Positions 17,023 through 25,629 are shown, numbered from the stretch's first letter. The stretch: 64,000 nt of DNA from Actinotalea alkalitolerans (GCF_023369855.1 NZ_JAMBPP010000001.1:248001-312000); one strand, 5' to 3'. Translations and numbers: made by a program. The notes: generated by a model from the sequence alone, not told the origin.

Positions 17023-17322
17023 TCAGTGCTCGTCGACGTGGTCCTCGTGCTGGGAGTGGTGGTGGCCGTCGTGGACGTAGTCGGTGTGGCCGGCGTGCTC
17101 GACGGTCTCGTGCCCGCAGTCGGGGCCGTGGGCGTGGTCGTGCGCCTCGTGGACGGCGTGGACCTCGCCCTCGTGCTCGTCGACGTGGTCCTCGTGGACG
17201 TGGTGCAGGTGGCCCTCGTGCAGGAAGTCCACGTGCCCCTCGTGCGGGACTGTGGCGTGCCCGCACTCCTCGCCGTGGGTGTGGGTGTGGTCGGTGTGGA
17301 CACGGTGCGTGGCGGCGCTCAT
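17023..17322 (-). CDS. histidine-rich metal-binding protein
   Basis: This 99-residue protein contains 30 His, 2 Cys and many Asp/Glu. It is an internal duplication: residues 17-50 and 66-99 both follow the pattern CGHxTVxHxGHxDxxHxGH and end HEDHVDEH. It has no signal peptide, so it is probably a cytoplasmic zinc (or nickel/copper) buffer. The ATG has AGAGGAG upstream and lies 12 bases after the ArsR-family gene, with which it forms an operon. Similar small His-rich proteins sit beside zinc regulators in many actinobacteria. Confidence 0.8.
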   Translation of the reverse strand: MSAATHRVHTDHTHTHGEECGHATVPHEGHVDFLHEGHLHHVHEDHVDEHEGEVHAVHEAHDHAHGPDCGHETVEHAGHTDYVHDGHHHSQHEDHVDEH

Positions 17323-17334
17323 CGCGGTGCTCCT

Positions 17335-17694
17335 CTATCTCGTGGGGTGCTCTGACAGGGCGTGCTCGTGATGCTCCGGATCGACGACCGGGACGTTCTC
17401 GGGCTGCGGAGGTTCGCCGACGTGGGCGAGCGCGTCGGCGACCAGCGCGCTGATGTGGGTGTCCATCAGCGTGTAGACGACCTCTTTGCCGCGCCGGTCG
17501 CCGCGCACCAGCTGGGCACCCCGCAGGACGCGCAGGTGCTGCGAGACCAGTGACTGCGAGGCCCCCGACTGCTGCACCAGCTCGTGGACGCAGGCGGGGC
17601 CGCGCTCGAGCTCGATCAGGAGTGCCAGCCGCGCCGGGGAGGACAGGGCCTTGAAGAGCTCTGCTGCGCCGCGGACCGACTCGTTCTCCTTCAC
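17335..17694 (-). CDS. ArsR/SmtB-family zinc-responsive repressor
   Basis: This is a 119-residue winged-helix repressor. The DNA-binding region is ELVQQSGASQSLVSQHLRVL followed by the wing RRGKEVVYTL. The alpha-5 metal site of SmtB/CzrA-type zinc sensors is complete: Asp78, His80, His91 and Glu94 in the DxHx10HxxE pattern. A His-containing tail (PEHHEHALSEH) may add metal affinity. It lacks the alpha-3 CVC arsenic motif. It leads the operon with the His-rich protein, so zinc excess probably derepresses both. Confidence 0.88.
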   Translation of the reverse strand: MKENESVRGAAELFKALSSPARLALLIELERGPACVHELVQQSGASQSLVSQHLRVLRGAQLVRGDRRGKEVVYTLMDTHISALVADALAHVGEPPQPENVPVVDPEHHEHALSEHPTR

Positions 17695-17700
17695 ACGCAG

Positions 17701-17722
17701 ATATTAGCACCTCTTCATATGA
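17701..17722. promoter_or_regulatory. AT-rich candidate operator/promoter of the ArsR-family gene
   Basis: The 22 bases upstream of the regulator start are AT-rich in a very GC-rich context. They show an imperfect dyad with ATAT at both ends (ATATTAG, then CATATGA). SmtB-family proteins usually bind imperfect 12-2-12 dyads of this kind at their own promoter. The match is weak and the exact boundaries are uncertain. Confidence 0.4.
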
Positions 17723-17763
17723 CCGCAAGAGGCCCCTGAGGGCCCCTCCCCGGGCCGAGGGCG

Positions 17764-18978
17764 CTACCGGCCGAGCCGGTCCAGCGCGCCCTGCGCGGCA
17801 GCCACCCCGGTGCTGAACGAGGCCTGGAGCAGGTATCCGCCCGTGGGGGCCTCCCAGTCGAGCATCTCCCCCGCGACGAAGGTGCCGGGCAGGCTCCGCA
17901 GCATCAGTGACGCGTCGACCTCCGACCACGCGATGCCCCCCGCGGTCGAGATCGCCCGGTCGATCGGCATCGTCGCGGACACCACCACCGGGGTCGCCTT
18001 GACCAGTGCCGCCATCTGGCCGGCGTCACCGGGCAACGCACCGCCCCCCGCCTCACGCAGCAGCCCGATCGCGGTCGGGTCCAGGCCCGTCCGACGCAGC
18101 CACGTCGAGCCCGAGTCCTTCGGCCGACGGCGCTCGAGCCGCTCGGCGAGCTGGTCGACACCGAGGTCCGGGCGCAGGTCGACCTCCAGGACGCACGACC
18201 CGTCGGCGTCGAGCGCGTCACGGATCGCGGCGCCGATCGCGTAGACCGGGCCGCCCTCCAGCCCGGTGCGCGTGACCATCGCATCCCCGCGCACCCCGTG
18301 ACCCGACCCCTGGACCGTGAGGCCGACCTGCTTGAGCGGTGCACCCTCGAAGCGGTCGGCGAACAGGGGCGTCCACCCGACCCGCACCCCGACGTTCGCC
18401 GCCCGCAGGGGCGTCACCCGCACACCACGGTCGGTGAACGGACCTACCCAGCCGCCGTCGGACCCGAGCCGGGGCCACGACGCCCCACCCAGGGCGAACA
18501 CCGTCACGTCGGCGGTGGCCTCGGCCGTCGTGCCGTCGGCCGCCGTGAAGCACAGCCCGGTGCCGTCTTCGGTCCAGCCCGTCCATCGCTGCCGCCGCTC
18601 GAGGCGCACCCCGAGTCTGGCGAGGCGCGCCAACCAGGCGCGGACCAGCGGCGTCGCCCGGAACGACCGGGGGAAGACCCGGCCGCTCGACCCGACGAAC
18701 GTCGGCTCCCCGAGCCCCGCGCACCACTCACGCAGGTCGTCGGGACCAAAGGCGGCGAGCATCGGGGTGAGCCGGTCGGCGGAGTCGCCGTAGCGGGTGA
18801 GCAGGCGCTCGCGGTCCTCGCTGTGGGTGAGGTTCAGCCCACCGTGACCCGCGAGCAGGAGCTTGCGGGCGACCGAGGGCATCCGGTCGTACACGGTCAC
18901 CGCGAGACCGGCCCCGGCCAGTCGCTCTGCGGCTATCAGTCCTGCCGGTCCTCCGCCGACGACGCACGCGGTCGCCAT
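17764..18978 (-). CDS. HI0933/BaiN-like FAD-dependent flavoprotein (TIGR03862 type)
   Basis: This 404-residue flavoprotein has an N-terminal dinucleotide-binding motif CVVGGGPAGLIAAERLAGAG, followed by the family-defining KLLLAGHGGLNLTHSED. Near the C-terminus PTGGYLLQASFSTGVAAAQG closes the FAD site. Proteins of this group are putative NAD(P)H-linked reductases with unassigned substrates; the family includes BaiN in bile-acid metabolism. I chose the ATG opening MATACVV, since the Rossmann strand begins there; a longer frame upstream has no ribosome binding site. The gene stands alone. Confidence 0.85.
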   Translation of the reverse strand: MATACVVGGGPAGLIAAERLAGAGLAVTVYDRMPSVARKLLLAGHGGLNLTHSEDRERLLTRYGDSADRLTPMLAAFGPDDLREWCAGLGEPTFVGSSGRVFPRSFRATPLVRAWLARLARLGVRLERRQRWTGWTEDGTGLCFTAADGTTAEATADVTVFALGGASWPRLGSDGGWVGPFTDRGVRVTPLRAANVGVRVGWTPLFADRFEGAPLKQVGLTVQGSGHGVRGDAMVTRTGLEGGPVYAIGAAIRDALDADGSCVLEVDLRPDLGVDQLAERLERRRPKDSGSTWLRRTGLDPTAIGLLREAGGGALPGDAGQMAALVKATPVVVSATMPIDRAISTAGGIAWSEVDASLMLRSLPGTFVAGEMLDWEAPTGGYLLQASFSTGVAAAQGALDRLGR

Positions 18979-19057
18979 CGTCAGGTCCGAGTGGGATCGA
19001 CGACGCTGCGCGGCACCCGCCGAACATAGTCCACCGGCCTGGACGGCGGGGCCGCGA

Positions 19058-19627
19058 CTAGGGCCCGAGCAGTCGGTCAAGGACGGGAACAACCAAGAGC
19101 ATCCATCCGGCGAAGGCCAGTGCGGTGGTGACGAACGGGTACGCGTGGGCGAAGGCGAACGCCTCCGGCCAGCGGCGTCGGTAGTCCTTGGCCCGGCTGA
19201 GGTAGTCCCCCTCGAGCCTCGCGGGCACGCCCAGCGGCTCCCACATCTCGCGGAGCCGTCGCTTCCGGGCGATCCGACCCCGCGGGATGCCCTGTGCGCC
19301 GATGCGCAGACGGACGGCCCCGTCGTGCCCGATCACCACCGCGTAGAGCACGATCGAGTCGGGGCCCTTGGTGTTCACGTACACGACCTCGATCAGCGCG
19401 ACCCGGGCGACCTCCGCGATTGCCAGCGCCTTGGACCTGCCCCACCGCGACCGCCACGTCAGTCGACCCGAGTGGACCGCCACCGTGAAGAACGCCGCCC
19501 GGTCCGCTCGCGGTGGGCGCGGACCCTGCCGTGGATCGACCGGCCGCACCCCGACCACCAGGCCCTCGACCAGCTCGACGAGGCGCAACCACGTCCACGC
19601 GGTGCGTTCACCCGGCTCGACCCCCAT
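19058..19627 (-). CDS. hypothetical protein with C-terminal membrane helix
   Basis: I do not recognise a family. The 189 residues contain a beta-rich middle (TWRSRWGRSKALAIAEVARV and EVVYVNTKGPDSIVLYAVVI) that resembles a PH-like fold. A basic stretch follows, then one hydrophobic helix near the C-terminus (FVTTALAFAGWMLLVVPVL). The ATG used has GGAG five bases upstream; a GTG at 19690 would add 21 residues but lies against the MarR operator. It is divergent from the MarR gene, so it may share that regulation. Confidence 0.6.
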   Translation of the reverse strand: MGVEPGERTAWTWLRLVELVEGLVVGVRPVDPRQGPRPPRADRAAFFTVAVHSGRLTWRSRWGRSKALAIAEVARVALIEVVYVNTKGPDSIVLYAVVIGHDGAVRLRIGAQGIPRGRIARKRRLREMWEPLGVPARLEGDYLSRAKDYRRRWPEAFAFAHAYPFVTTALAFAGWMLLVVPVLDRLLGP

Positions 19628-19697
19628 GCCCGCTCCGTCGGCGCCCACGTCGCTCGGCTTGAGCGGACCTCGAGCCGCGGTGCACTCCACTCAGGAT

Positions 19698-19734
19698 GTC
19701 AACTGGTTGACAGCCTGAGTGTCAACCGGTTGAC
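19698..19734. promoter_or_regulatory. twin MarR-type operators
   Basis: Two near-identical palindromes lie before the MarR start: GTCAACTGGTTGAC (19698-19711) and GTCAACCGGTTGAC (19721-19734). Their centres are 23 bases apart, about two helical turns, so two dimers would sit on the same face. The left one is also enclosed by ACTCAGG/CCTGAGT. The second site ends nine bases before the start codon. I infer autoregulation of the MarR-reductase operon. Confidence 0.75.
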
Positions 19735-19742
19735 TCATCACC

Positions 19743-20177
19743 ATGAGCGATCGCATCACGTACTCCCTCAACCACCTGGTGACAGCGATGAACGCCTACG
19801 CCGACCAGGTGCTCGCCGAACGCTGGGGCCTGACGTTCAGCCAGTTCACCTTCCTCGCGGTGCTCGAGGACGGCCAACCCCTCGACATCACCCGCATGGC
19901 CGAGTGCCTGGGGGTCTCCAAGGCCGCCGTCAGCAAGCGCGTCCCCGGTCTCCAGGCCAAGGGCTACGTGCAGACCGTCGCCGACCCCGCCAACGCCCGC
20001 CGCGTGCTGCTCACCCTGACCGACGAGGGTCTTCGCCTCGCCCACGAGGCCGGCGGCCTGCTCGACGCCGAGCTCACCCAGCTGTTCGAGGGCCGCGCCG
20101 ACCTCGACCTCGACCGCACCCACGCCGACGTGCTCCTCATGCTCGAAGCCGTCCTCTCGAAGGGAAACCGCTCATGA
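19743..20177 (+). CDS. MarR-family transcriptional regulator
   Basis: This 144-residue winged-helix regulator has helix 1 ITYSLNHLVTAMNAYADQVL, recognition segment ECLGVSKAAVSKRVPGLQAKGYV and wing DPANARRVLLTLTDEGL. The size and order are those of a MarR dimer with long terminal helices. It lies directly behind twin palindromes and overlaps the start of a flavodoxin-fold reductase gene in an ATGA arrangement. It most likely represses that reductase until a ligand or oxidant binds. Confidence 0.88.
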   Translation: MSDRITYSLNHLVTAMNAYADQVLAERWGLTFSQFTFLAVLEDGQPLDITRMAECLGVSKAAVSKRVPGLQAKGYVQTVADPANARRVLLTLTDEGLRLAHEAGGLLDAELTQLFEGRADLDLDRTHADVLLMLEAVLSKGNRS

Positions 20178-20851
20178 GCCCCGCCCGACCCCGGATCCTC
20201 GTCGTCCTCGGCCACCCCCGTGGCGACAGCCTGTGCGCCGGCCTCGCCGACGCCTACGCCGCCGGCGCTCGCGCCGAAGGCGCCGAGGTCACGGTCCTGC
20301 GCCTCGGCGAGACCGACTTCGACCTCGCCTCGCGCGAGCCCAGCCTGCTCCGCTGGCACGGCCCCGACCAGGTCCCGGCCCGCGAGCCCGAGGTCGAGCA
20401 GATGATCGACGACGTGCGCGACGCCGACCACCTGGTGATGGTCTTCCCCCAGTGGTGGGGCACCTACCCGGCCCTGCTCAAGGGCTACATCGACCGCGTG
20501 TTCCTGTCCCGGTTCGCCTTCGCCTACCGCGAGGGTTCCTCGCTGTGGGACAAGCGCCTCACCGGCCGCACCGCGCGGGTGCTGATGACCATGGACAGCC
20601 CCCTGCTGTGGGACACCCTCAAGTACCGACGTGCCGCGGTGACCTCGCTGACCCAGGCGGTCCTCGGCTACTGCGGCGTACGGACCGTCGGCGTGACCCG
20701 CTTCCCCAGGGTGCGCTTCTCCACCGCGCAGAAGCGCGCGGACTGGCTCGCCCGGGTCGAGCAGATGGGACGCAAGGACGCCCGTCGCACACCCGCCGTC
20801 CGACCGGTCGAGACCGACGGGCACGCGGCGCTGGCGACCCCGACGCCCTGA
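20174..20851 (+). CDS. flavodoxin-fold NAD(P)H oxidoreductase
   Basis: This 225-residue protein of the Flavodoxin_2/quinone-oxidoreductase family has ILVVLGHPRGDSLCAGLADA (phosphate-binding loop) and VMVFPQWWGTYPALLKGYID (flavin ring loop). Family members reduce quinones or nitro compounds with NAD(P)H using FMN or FAD. It is translationally coupled to the upstream MarR gene. That pairing is typical of quinone- or electrophile-inducible detoxification. Confidence 0.85.
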   Translation: MSPARPRILVVLGHPRGDSLCAGLADAYAAGARAEGAEVTVLRLGETDFDLASREPSLLRWHGPDQVPAREPEVEQMIDDVRDADHLVMVFPQWWGTYPALLKGYIDRVFLSRFAFAYREGSSLWDKRLTGRTARVLMTMDSPLLWDTLKYRRAAVTSLTQAVLGYCGVRTVGVTRFPRVRFSTAQKRADWLARVEQMGRKDARRTPAVRPVETDGHAALATPTP

Positions 20852-20915
20852 CGCGCTCGCCGAGCTCCCTGAGCCGTCCGGCCACGGCGTCCCGCAGATC
20901 CCCTGAACGGCACTG

Positions 20916-22301
20916 TCAGGCGGGTACCGCGACGCGGTCGGGTTCCGGGGCCTCCCACTGCGCCTCGCCGACATCGGGGGCGTCGGGGTGGTTTCGCGAA
21001 CGGAGGTAGACGATCGTGCCGATGATCACCCAGACGCCGAGCATGACCATCGCCGGCACGCTGAGCTGCCCGGGCGAACCCGGCCAGGCGAGGAGCGCGA
21101 TGAACCCGACGGAGAACGCCAGACCCACCAGGGACAGGTTCCGCTCAGCGCCTGCGCGACCGATGCGCATGCTGATGAAGCAGGTGTAGGCGTACGCTAC
21201 TGCCGCAAGCATCGAGGACATGTCGACGATGTAGTTGACCACCTCACGGCCTGCCCACGGCGCCAGCAGACTGACCCCGAGAACCGCCAGGACGGCCCGG
21301 TCGAGAACGTGCTTGCCGCTCCGGTGCGTCAACCCGATCGGCAGGAACCGGTTCCGGGCGAGGGAGGAGATCAGACTGCTCGCCGCCAGGGTGAACGCGC
21401 TGATGCCGCCGAGGACAGCGCCGACGAGCGCACCGACCAGCAGGACGAAGCCGATCGGGCCGACGTACTGGGCCACGGCAGCGCCGGTGGCCCACTCCTC
21501 GGCCGCTGCCTGCTCCGGGGTGAAAGCAAGGGCCGTGAGGGTGTTCATCCCGATGTAGAGCACGGCCCCGATGACGATCCCCACGACGGCGAGCTTGGCA
21601 GCACGCCTCGGCGGGTAGGAGAGCTGCTTGGCCACCTGCGGGATGACGTCGAAGCCGACGAAGAGGAAGGGCACGATCGCAACCACCGAAGCGACGCGCC
21701 CCCACTCGACCGTCCACCCCGTCACGTAGGCGCCCACGAACTGGTCGACGTCACCGAGCACGAGCATGAGCGCGAACAGGATGGTCACGTTGATGAGCAG
21801 GCCCAGCACCAGGACGCTCTCCGTGCGGGCGCTGACCTTGAGCCCACGCAGGTTGAGCCAGGTGAACAGGATCATGGTGGCGCTGGCGATGGCGATGTCC
21901 GTGGCGTACACCCCGAAGCCCTCGACGGTGTAGAGGTACCCCTGGGAGATGCCGTCACCGAAGATCCGTTTGAGGACGAGCACGAAGGCGGTGCCGTTGA
22001 GACCGACCATGCTGGTGTAGGTCAGGACGAGGGCCCACCCGACGACGAACCCGTGGCCGCGCCCGAGGAAGCGGGCGGCGTAGGCCGACTCCCCCCCGTC
22101 ATCCACGTGCCGTTCGAGCATCACGTGGTACCCGCGCTGGATGAAGACCACGGCCACAGCACCGATGGCGAACCCGATCGCCGTGTCGATCACCCCTGGA
22201 CCAGACAGGAACCGGGTACCGGGGAGGGTGAACGATCCCCACCCGATGATGGCTCCCACGACCAGGACCACCGTGTCGAACCGGGACAGGCGTGCGGTCA
22301 T
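20916..22301 (-). CDS. APC-superfamily amino acid permease
   Basis: This 461-residue protein has about twelve hydrophobic helices. The first carries the APC substrate-site motif VVGAIIGWGSFTLPG, with the unwound Gly-rich segment. The loop SYPPRRAAKLAVVGI is the usual cytoplasmic loop. The substrate is probably an amino acid or amine. It follows the sulfur-carrier genes on the same strand, separated by a 24-bp perfect palindrome and a suspicious G/C tract, so co-transcription is uncertain. The ATG selected is the one at the start of MTARLSRFD. Confidence 0.85.
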   Translation of the reverse strand: MTARLSRFDTVVLVVGAIIGWGSFTLPGTRFLSGPGVIDTAIGFAIGAVAVVFIQRGYHVMLERHVDDGGESAYAARFLGRGHGFVVGWALVLTYTSMVGLNGTAFVLVLKRIFGDGISQGYLYTVEGFGVYATDIAIASATMILFTWLNLRGLKVSARTESVLVLGLLINVTILFALMLVLGDVDQFVGAYVTGWTVEWGRVASVVAIVPFLFVGFDVIPQVAKQLSYPPRRAAKLAVVGIVIGAVLYIGMNTLTALAFTPEQAAAEEWATGAAVAQYVGPIGFVLLVGALVGAVLGGISAFTLAASSLISSLARNRFLPIGLTHRSGKHVLDRAVLAVLGVSLLAPWAGREVVNYIVDMSSMLAAVAYAYTCFISMRIGRAGAERNLSLVGLAFSVGFIALLAWPGSPGQLSVPAMVMLGVWVIIGTIVYLRSRNHPDAPDVGEAQWEAPEPDRVAVPA

Positions 22302-22324
22302 GGAGGCTCCAAGGACAGCCGGGT

Positions 22325-22348
22325 GGCCCGCCGGCATGCCGGCGGGCC
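22325..22348. terminator. perfect 24-bp palindromic hairpin
   Basis: An 11-bp arm GGCCCGCCGGC pairs with GCCGGCGGGCC around the two bases AT. It lies between the flavoprotein-rhodanese gene and the permease gene and could act as a terminator or processing hairpin. Such a tight GC stem can also block sequencing, which may explain the odd tract next to it. Confidence 0.5.
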
Positions 22349-22434
22349 GGGGGGGGGCGGGCGCAGCGGGGGCGGACAGGAGCCCGGGGGCCGGGGGGGC
22401 CGCCCCCGGCCGGGGGGCGGCCCCCCCCGGCGGG
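22349..22434. other. G/C homopolymer tract, likely sequence or assembly artefact
   Basis: This stretch is almost only G and C in long runs (up to nine G and eight C) with mirror-like blocks. Nothing coding or regulatory can be read in it. A second tract of the same style occurs near the right end of the window inside an open frame. I treat both as unreliable sequence. Confidence 0.65.
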
Positions 22435-22437
22435 CGA

Positions 22438-24135
22438 TCAGGCGAAGTTGTACTTCGTCACGAGCGACTCACGACCGGTGGCCTGGTCGGTGAAGTACTC
22501 GTGGTTGCAGAACCCGAGGAAGGAGCCACCGATGTTGATCGCATTGGGGAAGCCCAGCTGGTTCAGTGCCCGCACGACGTTGTACGACCGCTGGCCGATA
22601 CGGCAGTGGCAGTACACGGGCCGGTCGGTCGGGATCTCGTCGAGCCTCTGGCGGAACTGGCTCATCGGGATGTTGATCGCGCCCTTGATGTGCGCGAAGT
22701 CGTACTCGTTCGGCTCACGGACGTCAATGATGAACGCGTCCTCCTCGACGATGAGCCGTCGCAGGTCCCCCACCGTGACCTGGCTGATCACCTTGTTCAG
22801 GACGTTCAGCGCGACGAGGGCCGCGTTGTTCACGACGTCCTTGGCCGTGGAGTACATCGGCGAGTAGCAGAGCTCGAGGTCCCGCATGTCCTCGAGCGTC
22901 CCGCCCATCATGATGAGGGTCGCGATCACGTCGATGCGCTTCTCGACGTTGCCGGGGCCGACTGCCTGGGCGCCGAGAACGCGTCCGGTAGGCACCTCGA
23001 AGAGCAGCTTGAGGTGCATCGGCCTCGCCTCGGGCATGATGCCGACCATGTCCGAGCCGATGACGTACACCTTGTCGAACGACATGTTCTCGGCACGGCA
23101 CTCGTCCTCGGTCAGGCCGGTCGACGCTGCGGTCTGCTCGAACACGCGCACGACGGCCGAGCCGATCACGCCGGTCTGGCGCTGGGACATCCCGCAGATG
23201 TGGTCTGCGGCCGCTCGTGCCTGACGCTGGGCCGGTCCAGCCATGGCCAGCCTGCTCGGCTTGTGGGTGAGCTGGTTGAAGACCTCGATGGCGTCGCCCA
23301 CGGCGTAGATGCTCGAGTCGCTCGTCCGGTAGTGGCTGTCCACCGCGATACCTCCGGTGGAACCGATCCGCAGGCCGCTCTCGACCGCCAGGGTCGTCTC
23401 GGGCCGCACCCCCACCGCCATGATCACCGCCTGCGCCGGCAGGGTCGCCCCGGAGGCGACCGTGACCGTGTCAGGCCCGATCTTCGCCAGGGCGTCGTTG
23501 AGCACCAGCCGCACGCCCCTGTCGTGCAGCTCGCGGTGCAGGAGCTGGACGATGTCGCTGTCCAGGCGCATCATCACACGGTCGCGCATCTCGACCATGG
23601 TGACCCTCTTGCCGGCCATCTCCAGGTTCTCGGCGACCTCGAGCCCGATGTACCCGCCGCCGACGACGACCACGTCGCTGACGTGCTCCTGGTCGACGTG
23701 GCGCTTGAGCCGGTCGATGTCGACAACGTCGCGCACCGTGAACACGTGCGGGGAGTCCGCGCCGGGAATCGGCGGGACCAGGGGTACCGCGCCGGGAGAA
23801 AGGACGAGGAAGTCGTAGTCCTCGTCCCAGCGGTCGCCCGTCTCGAGGTTGACGACCACGACTGTCTTGGCCACGCGGTTGATGGCCACGACCTCATGGC
23901 GTACCCGGGCGTCGATCGCGTACTGCGTGGCGAACACCTTTGGTGTCATGAGCACCAGAGAGTCGGCATCAGGGATGATGCCGGAGAGGTGGAACGGCAG
24001 CGCGCAGTTGGAGAACGAGACGTCCCGTCCCCGGTCCAGGACGAGGATCTCGGCTCGCTCGTCGAGCCGTCGCAGGCGAGCGGCGACCGACATCCCGCCG
24101 GCCACACCCCCGACGATGATGATCTTCTTGCTCAT
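22438..24135 (-). CDS. CoA-disulfide reductase-like flavoprotein fused to a rhodanese domain
   Basis: This is a 565-residue fusion. Residues 1-445 form a pyridine nucleotide-disulfide oxidoreductase with FAD motif IIIVGGVAGGMSVAARLRR, the single redox Cys44 in SFSNCALPF as in CoA-disulfide and CoA-persulfide reductases, and NAD(P)H motif VVVVGGGYIGLEVAENLEMAG. Residues 460-555 form a rhodanese domain with catalytic Cys511 in CRIGQRS. Fusions of this type (Npsr-like) reduce polysulfide or CoA persulfide. The thiosulfate channel gene lies just upstream, so imported sulfane sulfur is the likely substrate. Confidence 0.9.
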   Translation of the reverse strand: MSKKIIIVGGVAGGMSVAARLRRLDERAEILVLDRGRDVSFSNCALPFHLSGIIPDADSLVLMTPKVFATQYAIDARVRHEVVAINRVAKTVVVVNLETGDRWDEDYDFLVLSPGAVPLVPPIPGADSPHVFTVRDVVDIDRLKRHVDQEHVSDVVVVGGGYIGLEVAENLEMAGKRVTMVEMRDRVMMRLDSDIVQLLHRELHDRGVRLVLNDALAKIGPDTVTVASGATLPAQAVIMAVGVRPETTLAVESGLRIGSTGGIAVDSHYRTSDSSIYAVGDAIEVFNQLTHKPSRLAMAGPAQRQARAAADHICGMSQRQTGVIGSAVVRVFEQTAASTGLTEDECRAENMSFDKVYVIGSDMVGIMPEARPMHLKLLFEVPTGRVLGAQAVGPGNVEKRIDVIATLIMMGGTLEDMRDLELCYSPMYSTAKDVVNNAALVALNVLNKVISQVTVGDLRRLIVEEDAFIIDVREPNEYDFAHIKGAINIPMSQFRQRLDEIPTDRPVYCHCRIGQRSYNVVRALNQLGFPNAINIGGSFLGFCNHEYFTDQATGRESLVTKYNFA

Positions 24136-24164
24136 CAGAGTCCCACTTTCGCCCGGCACGCGGG

Positions 24165-25535
24165 TCACACGTAGTTCTTGGGCAGGGAGTGGGGGTTCGG
24201 GCCGATGATGTTGACCTTGCCCCCGAAGTACTTCAGGGCACCCAGGGCACCGGCCCACAGGGCGAGTCCGAAGACCCATCCGGAGAGCGACAGGTTGCCG
24301 ATGCCCGAGTAGAGCGCACCGATGTTGCAGCCGTTCGCCAGGCGGGCGCCGATGCCCATCAGCAGGCCCCCGACCATGTAGGTCATGATGTCGAGCCCGC
24401 GGAACTTCACGTCGAAGCGGAACCGGCTGGCCAGGAGCAGGGCGACAGCGGCACCCAGGATGATGCCGACGTTGCGCACACCGGTGCCGAGGTTGATGAC
24501 GCCACCCGCGACGGCCTCGTTCGCCGCGGCGAAGGCCGGGTGGGTCAGCTCGATGCCGAACAGGTTGAGGAACCAGATGCCCCACTCGGAGAAGACACCT
24601 GTGACGCCCCACGACTTCTTGGTCGTCATCAGGATGAACAGGAACATGAACGAGAGCAGCACGGCCCCGGTGACGAAGGTCCAGCGAGTGACGAACAGGG
24701 TGTGGAACGTCCGGTAGCTGAGGAACCTGTACGGCTCGCCGGCGGGCTGCTCAGGCAGCTCCTTCTCGTGCTCGCTCCACTGCTCGACGGCGTAGTGACC
24801 CTCAGCCTTGCGCTTCTGCTCGTACCACCGGGTGATCGCGTAGATCCCGAGGAGCCCGGCAAGGGTCACCGCGACAGCGCCCGGGTAGCCGAGCGTGTCC
24901 GGAAGGTAGACCCGCGTACCGATCTCGCTGAGCGCGGTCGCGCTGAACTCGTAGGTCATCCAGACGCCGACCACGGAGCCGACGATGAACATCGGCAACG
25001 AGAAGGCGGCTCGCAGTGCCCCCTCACCGAGGTCCGACAGCGTGCCGGAGGCGCAACCGCCGGCCATGACCATGCCGATCCCGAAGAGTGCGCCACCGAT
25101 GAGGAGCGCGATGCCGATGAACCCGACGTTCTGCGAGCCGGGGATCACGGCGTCGCCCTCCGCCGCGACCGCAGCGATGACTGCTCCACCCTGCGCGGCC
25201 GCCCAGTGCAGACCCGCGGTGAACGTCGAGGAGAGCGCGAAGGTGATCACGAGAGCCTTGGTGAGGCTGCCCTCGCCGGTCATGTAGATCCGCTTGACCC
25301 CGCCGGCGTAGCCGAACCGTGAGCGGGTCAGGATGTACCCGAGCGCGAGCCCGGTGATCATGAACAGGGCGAACTGGGCTGGGTCGGCAGCGAGCGGCAT
25401 ACCGATGGCGAACGCTGCGACGAGGACACCGAGACCCCACCACACCTGCGACGTCGCCCGTACAACGGGCAACGGCTTCATCGTCCGGTCGACGAGCCCT
25501 TCGGACGCACTGGACGTTGTCGTGGAGCTGGCCAT
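24165..25535 (-). CDS. YeeE/YedE-family thiosulfate transporter
   Basis: This 456-residue membrane protein is built of two repeated halves. Each has a conserved Cys motif: GGCASGTLSDLGEG in the first and LANGCNIGALYSGIGN in the second, as in the TsuA thiosulfate channel. About nine to eleven hydrophobic segments are visible, with a hydrophilic insert (residues about 250-280). I chose the ATG opening MASSTTTSS because AAGGAAG lies nine bases upstream. It is the first gene of the sulfur cluster, 29 bases before the CoA-disulfide reductase-rhodanese gene. Confidence 0.88.
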   Translation of the reverse strand: MASSTTTSSASEGLVDRTMKPLPVVRATSQVWWGLGVLVAAFAIGMPLAADPAQFALFMITGLALGYILTRSRFGYAGGVKRIYMTGEGSLTKALVITFALSSTFTAGLHWAAAQGGAVIAAVAAEGDAVIPGSQNVGFIGIALLIGGALFGIGMVMAGGCASGTLSDLGEGALRAAFSLPMFIVGSVVGVWMTYEFSATALSEIGTRVYLPDTLGYPGAVAVTLAGLLGIYAITRWYEQKRKAEGHYAVEQWSEHEKELPEQPAGEPYRFLSYRTFHTLFVTRWTFVTGAVLLSFMFLFILMTTKKSWGVTGVFSEWGIWFLNLFGIELTHPAFAAANEAVAGGVINLGTGVRNVGIILGAAVALLLASRFRFDVKFRGLDIMTYMVGGLLMGIGARLANGCNIGALYSGIGNLSLSGWVFGLALWAGALGALKYFGGKVNIIGPNPHSLPKNYV

Positions 25536-25629
25536 GTGGGGCACTTCCTTGGGTCCATGCCGGCGAGGCGCGATGGAGCTGTGCCCGGGGCGCCTCTCAC
25601 GGGGGTGCCAGGTTCAACGTATGGGCGAG

